Shown here: positions 37,314 to 47,257 of the stretch, one piece after another
Position numbering within the stretch: the first letter of the stretch is position 1
Layout: each line of letters opens with the position of its first letter
Assembly (NCBI RefSeq): GCF_002262935.1
Contig: NZ_NPIA01000002.1
Span: 62,001-126,000, forward strand
Source of the DNA: Lottiidibacillus patelloidae
Lineage (GTDB): Bacteria > Bacillota > Bacilli > Bacillales > SA5d-4
Direction of reading: 5' to 3'
Length of the DNA stretch: 64,000 nucleotides
Notes under the pieces: model-generated
Database searches by the model: none
What the model saw: the letters and a program-made list of their open reading frames with translations, nothing else
What the model was told of the DNA's origin: nothing
Position numbers and translations under genes: made by a program

Positions 37314-39209
37314 TTATGCCCTTTGTCTTTTTTTCGGGAGTAGTTTTTCTGCTCGCTCAACAAGATCATTACTCGTAAGCCCAATTTCTTCAAGAAGTTG
37401 GTTTACACTACCGTGTTCAATAAAACGATCAGGTATTCCCATACGATCTACGACAGTATCATAAAAACCATTTTCTTGCATAAATTCTAGGACGCTACTT
37501 CCAAACCCACCTTGAAGTGCTGCCTCTTCTAATGTAATGATAGGCATTTTTGCTTTTGCAATATCAGTTAACATAGCCTCATCTAAAGGTTTAATAAACC
37601 TCGCATTTACGATATTGGCTGATATTCCAACTTGCTTTAACTTTTCATGCGCTTTTAGAGCCATTTGAATCATATTTTGACTAAACGTTAAAATTGCAAT
37701 ATCTGTACCTTCTTCAATGACTTCCCATGAGCCAATCGGTATTTCTTTCAATTGATCGTCCATTGGTATGCCGATTCCATTTCCACGTGGATAACGCACT
37801 GCTATTGGACCTTCATTATATTGCGAAGCAGTATATACCATGTGTTGACATTCATTTTCATCTTTTGGCATCATAACTACCATATTAGGGATATGTCTTA
37901 AGAATGCTACATCAAAAACTCCTTGATGTGTTTCCCCATCAGCACCTACTAAACCTGCTCGGTCAATTGCAAAGAAAACATTTAAATTTTGTCTGCAAAT
38001 ATCGTGGACAACTTGATCGTAACCACGTTGTAAAAAGGTTGAGTAGATAGATAAAACAGGTTTCATTCCTTGTGTAGCCATACCACCTGCCATTGTCGTG
38101 GCATGTTGTTCGGCAATACCTACATCAAAAAGTCGTTTCGGGAACTCTTTGCCAAAGCCTTCTAGCTTTGACCCAACAGTCATTGCTGGTGTAATAACTG
38201 CAATCTTTTCATTCGTCTTTGCTATTTTGATTAGTGTATCACTCACTGTTTTACTATATCCAGGTGCAGCTGCTTTCGGCTTAACTTGTTCCCCAGATTC
38301 AATTTTATATGGTCCTACACCATGCCAAGTACCTATTTCATCATTCTCAGCTGACTTAAACCCTTTACCTTTTTTCGTAAGTACATGTACAATGACTGGA
38401 CCTTTTGTCTTTTTCGCATAGGAAAGGGTCTCAATTAAATCATCCATATCATGGCCATTTACAGGTCCAAGATACGTAAAGCCAAGTTCCTCAAAGAAAA
38501 TTCCTGATACTAACATGTATTTTAGTGTATCTTTTAATTTTTCTGCAGTAGCAGCGATTTTACCACCAAAAGCTGGGATCTTCATCAATAATCCTTCAAG
38601 CTCTTCTTTCGCTTTCTTATACTTTCCTGCTGTACGTAAACGCCCTAAAACAGAATGTAGTGCTCCAACATTTGGAGCAATCGACATTTCATTGTCATTT
38701 AAAATTACGATCATATCAGTTTGTTCATGACCAATGTGATTTAGTGCTTCTAAAGCCATACCACCTGTTAATGCACCATCACCAATGATTGGAATAACTT
38801 TATCGTCTGTCCCCATCAAGTCTCTAGCAGCTGCCATTCCCATTGCTGCAGATAAAGAGGTAGAACTATGTCCAGTTTCCCAAACATCATGTTCACTCTC
38901 AATCATTTTTGGGAATCCACATAATCCTTTATATTGTCTTAATGTATCGAATTGATCAGCGCGACCTGTTAATATTTTATGTACATAAGCTTGATGCCCT
39001 ACATCCCAAATAAATTTGTCTTTCGGGCTATCAAATAGTTTGTGTAATGCAATTGTAAGTTCAACTACACCTAAATTAGGTCCTAAATGCCCACCTGTTA
39101 CAGAGAGCTTCTCAATTAGGAACGTTCTAATTTCGCTTGCTAAATCGATTAGCTCTTCTTTTGTGTAATTTTTAATATCTTGTGGGTTTTTAATGGAATT
39201 GAGATCCAT
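37314..39209 (-). CDS. dxs: 1-deoxy-D-xylulose-5-phosphate synthase (Dxs)
   Basis: About 631-residue thiamine diphosphate enzyme that condenses pyruvate and glyceraldehyde 3-phosphate, the first step of the MEP isoprenoid pathway. ThDP motif [18 protein letters not shown], catalytic His region [13 protein letters not shown], and pyrimidine-domain [17 protein letters not shown] are present. GTGAGGA sits 6 bases before the ATG at 39209, preferred over an ATG two codons upstream. Follows oapA and the OLE RNA. Confidence 0.95.
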   Translation of the reverse strand: MDLNSIKNPQDIKNYTKEELIDLASEIRTFLIEKLSVTGGHLGPNLGVVELTIALHKLFDSPKDKFIWDVGHQAYVHKILTGRADQFDTLRQYKGLCGFPKMIESEHDVWETGHSSTSLSAAMGMAAARDLMGTDDKVIPIIGDGALTGGMALEALNHIGHEQTDMIVILNDNEMSIAPNVGALHSVLGRLRTAGKYKKAKEELEGLLMKIPAFGGKIAATAEKLKDTLKYMLVSGIFFEELGFTYLGPVNGHDMDDLIETLSYAKKTKGPVIVHVLTKKGKGFKSAENDEIGTWHGVGPYKIESGEQVKPKAAAPGYSKTVSDTLIKIAKTNEKIAVITPAMTVGSKLEGFGKEFPKRLFDVGIAEQHATTMAGGMATQGMKPVLSIYSTFLQRGYDQVVHDICRQNLNVFFAIDRAGLVGADGETHQGVFDVAFLRHIPNMVVMMPKDENECQHMVYTASQYNEGPIAVRYPRGNGIGIPMDDQLKEIPIGSWEVIEEGTDIAILTFSQNMIQMALKAHEKLKQVGISANIVNARFIKPLDEAMLTDIAKAKMPIITLEEAALQGGFGSSVLEFMQENGFYDTVVDRMGIPDRFIEHGSVNQLLEEIGLTSNDLVERAEKLLPKKRQRA

Positions 39210-39224
39210 CGCCATTCCTCACTT

Positions 39225-39827
39225 TCATTTACCATTCCGTTTAGAACGTTTACGTTTTTTTGTAAATAAATTTATTTTAAGTTTATTTTCAATGACATAA
39301 ATAAACCTACCAACTTGGAAAATGATTTCTGTTGAATATTGAATTGCTAAAGATTTTCCAAATGCTTTTCCACCTACTGTAAGTGCTGCTACAATACTTG
39401 TAAAAGTTACTGCAATGACGAATTGGAATACTCCATTATCACTTTGTCCTAATTGTCTCGCAAGCTCAACGACAACTGCAGCAGCAGCTGTTCCACTTAC
39501 GATCCCGGAAATATCACCAATAACATCGTTACAAAAGCTGGCAACCTTGTCAGCATTTCTAGTTACTAGTATAGATTGTTTTGCCCCTTTTACTCGTTCA
39601 GATGCCATTGCATGAAACGGCACTTCATTTGCAGCTGTGGCTGCAACCCCTATAATATCAAAAAAGATACCCATTAGGACAATAAGTAAAACAATCGCCA
39701 TTCCAGCAGCCCATGTAACTCCACTTAGAATAGCTGTTGATATAATTGAAAAAATAGCCGCTAACACAAGCGTGATAACGGCAATTCCTAAACTCCAGTT
39801 TATTGACTTTCTTAAAGAATCCTTCAT
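39225..39827 (-). CDS. oapA: OLE-associated membrane protein OapA
   Basis: 200 residues with about four transmembrane helices (roughly 14-36, 40-65, 105-130, 135-155) and a very basic C-terminal tail (LFTKKRKRSKRNGK). Position between OLE RNA and dxs, length and topology match OapA, which binds OLE RNA and localises it to the membrane in Halalkalibacterium halodurans. I chose the ATG at 39827 because AGGTGA precedes it by about 10 bases. The region AATAANEVPFHAMASERVKGAKQ, split here as AATAANEVPFHAM and SERVKGAKQ, is the conserved loop after helix 2. Confidence 0.88.
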   Translation of the reverse strand: MKDSLRKSINWSLGIAVITLVLAAIFSIISTAILSGVTWAAGMAIVLLIVLMGIFFDIIGVAATAANEVPFHAMASERVKGAKQSILVTRNADKVASFCNDVIGDISGIVSGTAAAAVVVELARQLGQSDNGVFQFVIAVTFTSIVAALTVGGKAFGKSLAIQYSTEIIFQVGRFIYVIENKLKINLFTKKRKRSKRNGK

Positions 39828-39879
39828 TTTATCTATAATCACCTATCTAATTTTAAACGAAATATGTAAGGATGGTCAT

Positions 39880-40475
39880 TTAAAGAGTAAAAACTACGGC
39901 TTAGGTCCAGTAGGTTTTCCCAGCCGGTGTCCAAAGTGTCGCCACCTTGGAGGTTTCCCTTTAACCCCGACTTAGCGCTGTCACCAAACGCTAGACTAGA
40001 TTACCACTTAGTCCGTACTCCAATCCTCTTTAAATGTCACTCGAGCAGTCTAGGAGTTTTCCTCAACAGTCCTGAACCATTCCCTAGCCTCTTTTGCAGA
40101 GTAGATTTCATATAGATTAAAAAATAAGTAGCCGGCCTAGCTCCTTATTTTTCGTTGACTATAATCCCCTCGACTCCACGCAAGGCAGGCTACGCTGGCT
40201 GTAAACTCCCATTAGTTCACTACACCAGGTTCATACCCCATTTCATCACGCAATGCATTTACATTTACGCGACAAGAATGGGCCTCCGCGGAAGCAGGGT
40301 CAACGCCCACATGCCTTTGTGGATCGCCCTACAACCTTAACTCCCAGCATCGACCCAAGGCTGGGCGCCCTAAGCCGACACAAGGAACTTCATCGATGTG
40401 CCCTTTGGCAGATTTTTAGGCCTGCCTTCAAGAACGGGAGACTGACTAGAATACTGCACCATCCTAAATAAGAGT
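39880..40475 (-). ncRNA. ole: OLE RNA (ornate, large, extremophilic RNA)
   Basis: A gap of about 700 nt between ispA and oapA with no plausible protein but many stable helices. It is much more GC-rich than its surroundings. Segments of OLE type on the minus strand include GAAGGCAGGCC...ATCTGCC, CACATCGATG...CTTGTGTCGG, CCAGCCTTGGGTCGATGCTGG, GAACCTGGTGTAGTGAAC, CAGCCAGCGTAGCCTGCC and the 3' portion CACCGGCTGGG. About 600 nt agrees with the roughly 610-nt known OLE RNAs, and the gene order ispA-OLE-oapA-dxs is diagnostic. It forms a membrane ribonucleoprotein with OapA and is linked to resistance to ethanol, cold and Mg2+ stress. Ends are approximate. Confidence 0.9.
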
Positions 40476-40544
40476 AACCTTATCTTAGCATATTTTATGT
40501 ATTTTCTCAATGCCTTGATACTACCTAATTAAGGTATTAGATGG

Positions 40545-41438
40545 TTAATGATCTCGATTCATCACATATTCTGTTAAATTATTTAATTGTGTTGTATCTG
40601 CCGAGCATTTATTTAAGTATTGTTGTGCAAACGATACGTGATATTGTAATTTATCTTTCGCACCAGCAAGTGTCAATAATTTCGGATATGTGCTCTTTTC
40701 ATTTTGGACATCACTACCAACTGGTTTACCTATTTTACTTTCATCACCTTCGATATCTAAAATATCATCTTGGATTTGAAAAGCTAGTCCTAAATGTTCC
40801 GCAAATTTCCGTAAGTTTTCCTTATCTTCCGGGGATGCATTTGCCAAAATAGCTCCAGCCATAACCGCATAAACTAATAATTTACCCGTCTTATGTGTAT
40901 GGATATATTCTAAATCTTCAAGCGAAAGCTGTTTTCCTTCACCTTGGAGGTCTGCTACTTGTCCACCGACCATTCCTTCAGCACCAGCAGCTCGAGCTAA
41001 TTCTTTTATTAACTCGACTTTCATCTCAGCAGTAACTTTTGGATCAGTAATCGATGCGATAACCTCAAAGCTCAACGTATTTAAAGCATCCCCTGCTAAA
41101 ATTGCATTCGCTTCACCAAACACTTTATGGTTTGTTGGATTACCTCGGCGCATGTCATCGTCATCCATTGCTGGTAAATCATCGTGTATTAAAGAATATG
41201 TATGTATCATTTCTAGTGCACTTGCAACTGCAAAGGCACGTTTACTAGCGATTCCGAACGCTTCCACAGTGGCAATCATTAAAATTGGCCTTAGCCTTTT
41301 CCCACCTGCTTTTAACGAATACAACATCGCATCTTTAATTAATGATGGGCACTTTAAGTCATTAACATAGTTTTCTAACTCTTTTTCAAAATTTTTTCTT
41401 GTTTCAGAAATATAGGATAAGACGTCTACATCAGGCAA
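40545..41438 (-). CDS. ispA: Farnesyl diphosphate synthase (IspA)
   Basis: About 297-residue class I polyprenyl synthase. The first Asp-rich motif is SLIHDDLPAMDDDDMRRG and the second is FQIQDDILDIEGD; GGKRLRP binds isopentenyl diphosphate. I take the TTG at 41438, 9 bases after AGGAGG and 1 base after the xseB stop. The ATG at 41447 abuts the AGGAGG and cannot be read from it. It condenses DMAPP/IPP to FPP. Confidence 0.92.
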   Translation of the reverse strand: MPDVDVLSYISETRKNFEKELENYVNDLKCPSLIKDAMLYSLKAGGKRLRPILMIATVEAFGIASKRAFAVASALEMIHTYSLIHDDLPAMDDDDMRRGNPTNHKVFGEANAILAGDALNTLSFEVIASITDPKVTAEMKVELIKELARAAGAEGMVGGQVADLQGEGKQLSLEDLEYIHTHKTGKLLVYAVMAGAILANASPEDKENLRKFAEHLGLAFQIQDDILDIEGDESKIGKPVGSDVQNEKSTYPKLLTLAGAKDKLQYHVSFAQQYLNKCSADTTQLNNLTEYVMNRDH

Positions 41439-41439
41439 T

Positions 41440-41682
41440 TTATTCATCCTCCTGAATGACAAATGGCTTTCGCTCCCCATCTTCTTGTAAGATTTCATCA
41501 AGCTGTGTTTCAACTGTTTTTAATTTATCATGACAAATTGTTGAAAGTTTCATACCTTCTTGGTAAAGTGATATCGCTTTTTCTAACGGTACGTCACCAG
41601 CCTCAAGTTTTTCCACGATAACTTCTAGCTGTTCCATTGCTTTCTCAAAAGAAGTTATTTCCTTTTCATTTTCCTTACTCAT
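41440..41682 (-). CDS. xseB: Exodeoxyribonuclease VII small subunit (XseB)
   Basis: 80 residues from the ATG at 41682 (GGAGGAG about 9 bases upstream). Typical Xse[33 protein letters not shown], i.e. [18 protein letters not shown] then [14 protein letters not shown], a two-helix subunit that binds XseA in several copies. It overlaps xseA by 8 bases. Confidence 0.95.
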   Translation of the reverse strand: MSKENEKEITSFEKAMEQLEVIVEKLEAGDVPLEKAISLYQEGMKLSTICHDKLKTVETQLDEILQEDGERKPFVIQEDE

Positions 41683-43048
41683 TCTTGTCACTCTCCTCCA
41701 TACCCCAAACTTGACAATCTAAATTACCATCTTTTAATTGGATATTTACTTTATCGCCTAATTGGACTTGTTTCATTGACTTCACTAATTCTTTTTGTTC
41801 AGAGTATACAATGCTATATCCTCTTTCCATGACAGCTAACGGGTTATAAGCATTGAGCTCAGATAACTTTTGTTTAAAGAGATATGTTTTATCTTTATGA
41901 ATCGATTGCATATTTTTTTGTAAGTTAGTTACAGTATGTTTATATGTGTCAAATGCTTTCATGAGCTTTTCTTTCGGGTGTTGGCTTTGAAGATTTTTTT
42001 GCAAATACACTAGTTTTTCACGCTTTTTTTCAAAAAGGCGAATACTTTCTTTATGTAACGATTCGGTTAGCCGGTCTAATTGCTCCTCTTTTTGTGCAAC
42101 AAGTTTCTTCGGATATCTAAACGCATAAGAACGCTGTAAATGTAAGAGCCGTTCTTTTTCCCCTTGATAACGCTCGTTCATTGCCCGGTTAAGTCTCGTT
42201 TTTCGCTGATTAATTCGTTCTAATAGTTCAGCAATATGCGGAACTGCTAATTCTGCTGCAGCAGTCGGTGTTGGCGCGCGAACATCTGAGACAAAGTCAG
42301 CAATCGTAAAATCTGTTTCATGTCCAACAGCTGAAATAATAGGAAGTTGTGATGCAAAAATACTTTCAGCTACAACCTTCTCGTTAAATGCCCATAGCTC
42401 TTCAATCGATCCACCACCACGACCAACAATTAATAAGTCCACTTCGTTTTGCTCATTAGCTTTATCAATCGCTTTAGCGATAGAATTAGGTGCAGATGGT
42501 CCTTGAACTAAAACCGGAAAGATCGTTGTTTTTACAACTGGATATCTTCTACGAACCGTAGTAATAATATCACGAACAGCAGCTCCTGTTGGTGAAGTAA
42601 CTATTCCAATCCTCTGTGGAAATCTTGGCAGTGGCTTTTTGTTTTCAGGAGAAAAATACCCTTTTGCTTGTAGTGTTTTTTTCAGCTCTTCATATGCTAA
42701 ATATAAGTTACCAATACCATCAGGTTGCATTTCTTTTGCATACAACTGGTATTGCCCATTAGGTTCGTATACATCAATCGTTCCTCGTATGAGAACTTTC
42801 ATTCCGCTTTCTGGTTGAAACTTCAAATAGCGATTAACACCAGCGAACATAACTGCTTGAATACGTGATTTCTCATCTTTTAAGGTGAAATACATGTGAC
42901 CACTGGAGTGTCTTTTAAAGTTTGATAGCTCACCTTTAATCCAGACATTTTGTAGTAAGTCATCACTTTCAAATTTTCTTTTAATAAAACGATTTAATGA
43001 AGTGACTGACATTAGATTATTATTACTATTCAAAGCAGACCACTCCAT
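41675..43048 (-). CDS. xseA: Exodeoxyribonuclease VII large subunit (XseA)
   Basis: 457 residues: OB-fold domain (about 13-115), catalytic domain with [29 protein letters not shown] and [17 protein letters not shown], then long coiled coil (about 280-400). With XseB it degrades single-stranded DNA in both directions. The listed ATG overlaps the folD stop (TAATG) but has no clear ribosome binding site; the conserved protein begins at MSVTSLNRF, residue 13, so an internal start (a TTG at residue 6, 8 bases after GGAG) may be used. Confidence 0.92.
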   Translation of the reverse strand: MEWSALNSNNNLMSVTSLNRFIKRKFESDDLLQNVWIKGELSNFKRHSSGHMYFTLKDEKSRIQAVMFAGVNRYLKFQPESGMKVLIRGTIDVYEPNGQYQLYAKEMQPDGIGNLYLAYEELKKTLQAKGYFSPENKKPLPRFPQRIGIVTSPTGAAVRDIITTVRRRYPVVKTTIFPVLVQGPSAPNSIAKAIDKANEQNEVDLLIVGRGGGSIEELWAFNEKVVAESIFASQLPIISAVGHETDFTIADFVSDVRAPTPTAAAELAVPHIAELLERINQRKTRLNRAMNERYQGEKERLLHLQRSYAFRYPKKLVAQKEEQLDRLTESLHKESIRLFEKKREKLVYLQKNLQSQHPKEKLMKAFDTYKHTVTNLQKNMQSIHKDKTYLFKQKLSELNAYNPLAVMERGYSIVYSEQKELVKSMKQVQLGDKVNIQLKDGNLDCQVWGMEESDKNE

Positions 43049-43911
43049 TATTCGTTGTTATTTTTATAAAGCTCGTTTGCTGCTTTTACCGTGTTGTATA
43101 AAAGCATAGTGATTGTCATTGGTCCAACCCCACCAGGAACTGGCGTAATGTAGGAAGCTAAATGCTTGGCTTCAGTAAAATCTACATCTCCACATAATTT
43201 TCCGTCCGAAAGTCTATTTACACCGACATCGATGACAACAGCACCTTCTTTAATATATTCTTTTGTAATTAATTTTGGCTGGCCAACAGCAACAATTAAT
43301 ATATCAGCTAGCTGTGTAATTTGTTTTATATTTTCCGATTGAGAATGGCAATAAGTAACTGTCGCATTCTCTTTTAATAGTAATTGGCCAACTGGTTTTC
43401 CGACTATATTACTTCTTCCGATGACAACAACATGTTTTCCAGCGACAGCTATATTTTTTGACTTTAACATTGCTAATATCCCAATTGGGGTACACGGAAT
43501 AAAACCTTCCTGTCCTAAAGTTAATTTACCAACATTTATTGGGTGGAAGCCATCAACGTCTTTACTTGGAGAAATCCTCTCAATTACAGCTTGCACTGAG
43601 ATATGTTTTGGAAGTGGTAGCTGCACAAGTATACCGTGAACAGAAGTTTCCTTGTTCAATCGCTCAATTTCAGCTAATAATTTTTCTTCCGTAATATCTT
43701 CCGGAAATTCTGTGATTACAGAATTAATGCCTAATTCTTCACATGCTTTTCTTTTTGCTCTTACATAAGTACGTGATGCTGCATTATCCCCAACTAATAT
43801 CATTGATAAGCCAGGAGTAACCCCATTATCAATTAGTTTATTGACATCTTCTTTAATTGTCAGGCGTATTTGGCTTGCCAATAGTTTTCCATCTATAATT
43901 TTATCAGCCAT
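43048..43911 (-). CDS. folD: Methylenetetrahydrofolate dehydrogenase/cyclohydrolase (FolD)
   Basis: 287-residue bifunctional folate enzyme. Catalytic YVRAKRKACEELG (Tyr, Lys), GILVQLPLPKH, NAD(P)-binding GRSNIVGKPVGQLLL and PVPGGVGPMTITML signatures are all present. It interconverts 5,10-methylene- and 10-formyl-THF. GGAGGAG precedes the ATG. Confidence 0.96.
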   Translation of the reverse strand: MADKIIDGKLLASQIRLTIKEDVNKLIDNGVTPGLSMILVGDNAASRTYVRAKRKACEELGINSVITEFPEDITEEKLLAEIERLNKETSVHGILVQLPLPKHISVQAVIERISPSKDVDGFHPINVGKLTLGQEGFIPCTPIGILAMLKSKNIAVAGKHVVVIGRSNIVGKPVGQLLLKENATVTYCHSQSENIKQITQLADILIVAVGQPKLITKEYIKEGAVVIDVGVNRLSDGKLCGDVDFTEAKHLASYITPVPGGVGPMTITMLLYNTVKAANELYKNNNE

Positions 43912-43933
43912 TCTTTCTCCTCCAATCGTACAA

Positions 43934-44320
43934 TTAGAAGGATTGAGAGACTTTCGTCAAAACACCATTTACAAAACGTCCTGATTCTTCCCCACCAAAC
44001 GTTTTTGCTATTTCAATCGCTTCGTTATATACAACATTTCTTGGTATATCTTTTTCAAATTTCATTTCATACACTGCAAGTCTTAATACAGCTCTATCAA
44101 TATTACCTAATCGATCAATCGACCATTTTTCTAGGTGTTTTTCAATTAGAGCATCAATTTCTTCTAAGTGATCTGTCGTACCATAGACTAGTTTTTCTAG
44201 AAATTCGTCTATTTGCGCATCTTCCATTACGTTAGTCATTGCTTCTGTGCGTTCTGTGTCACTTACATCTATTTGGAATAAAGCTTGTAACGCTTTTTCA
44301 CGTGCCTCTCTTCTTTTCAT
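43934..44320 (-). CDS. nusB: Transcription antitermination factor NusB
   Basis: 128-residue all-helical NusB (MKRREAREKALQALFQIDVS, IDRAVLRLAVYEMKF, NEAIEIAKTFGGEESGRFVNG). With NusE/S10 it binds boxA RNA in rRNA operons for antitermination. GAAGGAG precedes the ATG. Starts after a terminator downstream of yqhY. Confidence 0.95.
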   Translation of the reverse strand: MKRREAREKALQALFQIDVSDTERTEAMTNVMEDAQIDEFLEKLVYGTTDHLEEIDALIEKHLEKWSIDRLGNIDRAVLRLAVYEMKFEKDIPRNVVYNEAIEIAKTFGGEESGRFVNGVLTKVSQSF

Positions 44321-44439
44321 TGTTCTTCTCCTTCATTCATATTGCCTACATTACAAAATAATAGCATATCTTATTTTTTTATCCTATATAAACCTATATA
44401 AACTACTTATAAATGTTTTATTCTTAAAAATGAAAAAAA

Positions 44440-44462
44440 TCAAAGGGGTTACCCCCTTTGAC
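44440..44462 (-). terminator. Terminator of accBC-yqhY
   Basis: Minus strand TCAAAGGGG, GTAA, CCCCTTTGA then a long T tract; it overlaps the yqhY stop region and separates acc from nusB. Confidence 0.82.
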
Positions 44463-44464
44463 TT

Positions 44465-44851
44465 TTATTCTTCGATTAGTTCGTCTTTTTTAAATTGAAT
44501 TCCAACGATACTAATATTAATATTTTTTGGCTCTAAAGCTGTCATTGTAAGCATTTGAGAACGAATATTATCTTGTACTTGCTTACCTACTTCTGGAATT
44601 GAGTTACCGTAAAGAACAACAATCTCAATATCGATTTCAATTCCATCCTCTTTAAGTTCTACTTTAACACCTTTTCTATGAACCTTACGGCCAAGGCGCT
44701 CTGCAACTCCAGAGGCAAAGTTTCCACGAAGTTCTGCAACTCCTTGAACTTCAGCTGCAGCAATACTTGCGATAACTTCAATTACTTCAGGAGCAATTTC
44801 AACTTTTCCTAATGAAGTATGTTCGTTCATTTCTAATGTATGATTTTCCAT
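44465..44851 (-). CDS. yqhY: Asp23/Gls24 family protein (YqhY)
   Basis: 128-residue soluble protein of the Asp23 (alkaline shock) family (GKVEIAPEVIEVIASIAAAEVQGV, i.e. GKVEIAPEVIEVIA then SIAAAEVQGV). In B. subtilis YqhY is encoded right after accBC and influences acetyl-CoA carboxylase activity; the same linkage holds here. AGGTGG precedes the ATG, 15 bases after the accC stop. Confidence 0.9.
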   Translation of the reverse strand: MENHTLEMNEHTSLGKVEIAPEVIEVIASIAAAEVQGVAELRGNFASGVAERLGRKVHRKGVKVELKEDGIEIDIEIVVLYGNSIPEVGKQVQDNIRSQMLTMTALEPKNINISIVGIQFKKDELIEE

Positions 44852-44865
44852 TACTACTTCACCAC

Positions 44866-46218
44866 CTATTTTTTCGTTAAATCGTGAATCTCTAAAAACT
44901 TTGTATTAAAGTCTCCTGAAACAAAACTCTCATGTTCTAATAATCGTAAGTGGAAAGGAACTGTCGTATGAACACCTTCAATAATAAATTCACTTAATGC
45001 TCGCTTCATACGAGCAATAGCTTCTTCTCTCGTGTCTCCATGTGTAATAATTTTTGCTACCATTGAGTCGTAGAAAGGAGGAATTTTATAACCAGGATAA
45101 ACAGCAGAGTCAACTCGGACACCTGGACCACCTGGTGGTAAGTACATTTCAACTGTTCCAGCAGAAGGCATAAAATTCTTATCTGGATTTTCGGCATTTA
45201 TTCTACATTCGATTGACCATCCATTGAATTTCACATCTTCTTGTTTTACTTCTAGTTTTTCCCCGCCAGCAATTTTTATTTGATGTTTAATCAAATCGAT
45301 ACCTGTTACCATTTCCGTTACAGGATGCTCTACTTGAATTCGAGTATTCATTTCCATGAAATAGAAGTTACCATTATTATGATCAAAGATAAATTCAACA
45401 GTACCCGCTCCGCTATAATTAACTGCTTGTGCAGCCTTAACAGCTGCATCACCCATTTCTTCACGGATTTCACTCGTTAACGCAGGAGAAGGAGTTTCTT
45501 CTAATAACTTTTGTAAGCGGCGCTGAATTGAACAATCACGCTCACCTAAATGGATTGTATTTCCGTAGTTATCAGCAAGTACTTGAATTTCAACATGTCT
45601 GAAGTCTTCGATATACTTCTCTAAGTATACACCAGGATTTCCAAATGCAGTGGCTGCTTCTGTTTGTGTGATCGTAACACCTTTTATCAAGTCTTCTTTT
45701 GTTCGTGCAACACGGATTCCTTTACCACCACCACCAGCAGTAGCTTTAATAATTACAGGATAACCGATTTGCTCTGCAACTTCAATCGCATCATTGACAT
45801 CTTTTACGATACCTTTGGAACCAGGAACGATTGGCACTCCTGCGTCCTCCATCGTTTTACGTGCGACATCTTTTGTTCCCATTTTCGAAATTGCCTCTGG
45901 ACTTGGACCAACAAACGTAATATTACATTCTGCACAAATTTCAGCAAAGTCAGCATTCTCTGCTAAAAATCCATATCCAGGGTGAATGGCGTCTACTTCC
46001 GTTAATGTAGCTACACTCATAATGTTAGTGAAATTTAAGTAACTATCTTTAGATGCTGTAGGCCCGATACAATATGCTTCATCTGCTAAACGAACGTGTA
46101 ACGAATCTTTATCTGCCTCAGAAAATACTGCAACAGTTTCCACTCCAAGGTCTTTACACGCACGAATGATTCTTACTGCTATTTCTCCTCTATTTGCAAC
46201 TAATAACTTTTTTATCAT
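44866..46218 (-). CDS. accC: Acetyl-CoA carboxylase biotin carboxylase subunit (AccC)
   Basis: 450-residue ATP-grasp enzyme. The [17 protein letters not shown] start, the glycine-rich ATP loop [14 protein letters not shown], the biotin carboxylase signature [19 protein letters not shown] and the C-terminal domain are complete. It carboxylates biotin on AccB for malonyl-CoA synthesis. ATG 46218 is preferred over the GTG one codon upstream. Confidence 0.96.
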   Translation of the reverse strand: MIKKLLVANRGEIAVRIIRACKDLGVETVAVFSEADKDSLHVRLADEAYCIGPTASKDSYLNFTNIMSVATLTEVDAIHPGYGFLAENADFAEICAECNITFVGPSPEAISKMGTKDVARKTMEDAGVPIVPGSKGIVKDVNDAIEVAEQIGYPVIIKATAGGGGKGIRVARTKEDLIKGVTITQTEAATAFGNPGVYLEKYIEDFRHVEIQVLADNYGNTIHLGERDCSIQRRLQKLLEETPSPALTSEIREEMGDAAVKAAQAVNYSGAGTVEFIFDHNNGNFYFMEMNTRIQVEHPVTEMVTGIDLIKHQIKIAGGEKLEVKQEDVKFNGWSIECRINAENPDKNFMPSAGTVEMYLPPGGPGVRVDSAVYPGYKIPPFYDSMVAKIITHGDTREEAIARMKRALSEFIIEGVHTTVPFHLRLLEHESFVSGDFNTKFLEIHDLTKK

Positions 46219-46233
46219 CACTTTTCGCCCCTA

Positions 46234-46728
46234 TTATTCTGGCTTTACTAAAAATAAAGGTTGACCATATTCTACAAGTTGACCATTTTCAACTAAAATC
46301 TCAACGATCTCACCTTTAACTTCTGCTTCAATTTCATTGAATAACTTCATTGCTTCAACGATACAAACAACTGTATCATTCTTTACTTTGTCGCCTACTT
46401 TTACGTAATTATCTGTATCAGGAGAAGACGCTGCATAGAATGTTCCTACCATTGGTGAAACAATTTTATGTAAATTTTCGTCAATTTCTTTTTCTTTTGC
46501 TTCCGGCTTAGTCTCTGTTTGAGCTGGTGCTGGAGTTTGTACTTGTACAGCTGCAGGCGTATGCACTGGTTCATGTTGAACTGCAGGTGCAGTAGTAACT
46601 ACTTGTCCGCTAACAACTTCATTCTTTTTCATTGTAATTTTTGAACCAGCATGTTCATATTCAAAGTCACTAATTGATGATTGGTCTACCAATTTAATAA
46701 GTTCACGAATTTCTTGGATTTTTAACAT
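46234..46728 (-). CDS. accB: Biotin carboxyl carrier protein (AccB)
   Basis: 164 residues: N-terminal domain, a Pro/Ala/Gln-rich flexible linker (about 45-85) and C-terminal biotinyl domain with the biotin-Lys motif [21 protein letters not shown] precedes the ATG. First gene of accBC-yqhY. Confidence 0.96.
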   Translation of the reverse strand: MLKIQEIRELIKLVDQSSISDFEYEHAGSKITMKKNEVVSGQVVTTAPAVQHEPVHTPAAVQVQTPAPAQTETKPEAKEKEIDENLHKIVSPMVGTFYAASSPDTDNYVKVGDKVKNDTVVCIVEAMKLFNEIEAEVKGEIVEILVENGQLVEYGQPLFLVKPE

Positions 46729-46972
46729 GACTTACACTCCTTTTAAACCTAATATTACTCTCAAATTCATTATAGCATTTTACTCTGCTAACTTAAACAA
46801 AATTATACCTCTTATTAGTAACAGGTACTAAACAATTAAAAATTTTAACATAACAATCCGAAATTGAATAGTAGGAAAATTAAGATTTTCTATTATGAAT
46901 TGTATTACCGGAAGAATACTTTTTCTTTTTCCCCAAATACTAAAACTAAAGATATTTAGGAGGTGGGTAACT

Positions 46973-47152
46973 TTGCCTAACAGAAACGATACACAAAGAG
47001 CTGTAACGAAAACTGCTAAATCAATTAAAGACGGGGCAGATGCAATGTTTGATAGCGTTGAAAATGCAGTTGAAAAAGTTGAAAGCGCAGCAATGAACGC
47101 AGTAGACAAAACTGCAGATGCAATTAATCGTGCAACTGACGATGAAAGATAA
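46973..47152 (+). CDS. Small amphipathic-helical protein, unknown
   Basis: 59 residues starting at a TTG (46973) 8 bases after TTAGGAGGTGGG; an upstream in-frame ATG would add a hydrophobic segment with no ribosome binding site. The sequence is mostly one long amphipathic helix with 11-residue-like spacing (AMFDSVENAVEKVESAAM, NAVDKTADAINRATDDE), reminiscent of LEA/apolipoprotein-like stress proteins. It is the only + strand gene between accB and spoIIIAH. No family recognised. Confidence 0.6.
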   Translation: MPNRNDTQRAVTKTAKSIKDGADAMFDSVENAVEKVESAAMNAVDKTADAINRATDDER

Positions 47153-47199
47153 GTAAAAAATATTATTACTACTAAAAAAGATGCTGAGAAAACAAGAAT

Positions 47200-47230
47200 C
47201 CAGGCACCTCACGTTTAATGAGGTGCCTGG
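47200..47230. repeat. GGTGCCTGG hairpin element, possible spoIIIA terminator
   Basis: Perfect 12-bp inverted repeat CCAGGCACCTCA/TGAGGTGCCTGG with 7-base loop, followed by TACTTGTGACAC. It resembles the short GTGCCTGG-type intergenic repeats scattered in many Bacillaceae genomes. On the minus strand ATTCTTGTTTT follows, so it may also end the spoIIIA transcript. Confidence 0.6.
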
Positions 47231-47257
47231 TACTTGTGACACAGGCTCTTTCATTTA

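Noticed and set aside
40155-40471. Plus-strand open frames opposite the OLE RNA
   Set aside because: Open only because the structured RNA is GC-rich; no ribosome sites, and composition does not look like protein.
46828-47254. Minus-strand open frames opposite the small + gene at 46973
   Set aside because: Cys-rich, low-complexity translations without ribosome sites; the + frame has a strong site and a plausible helix.
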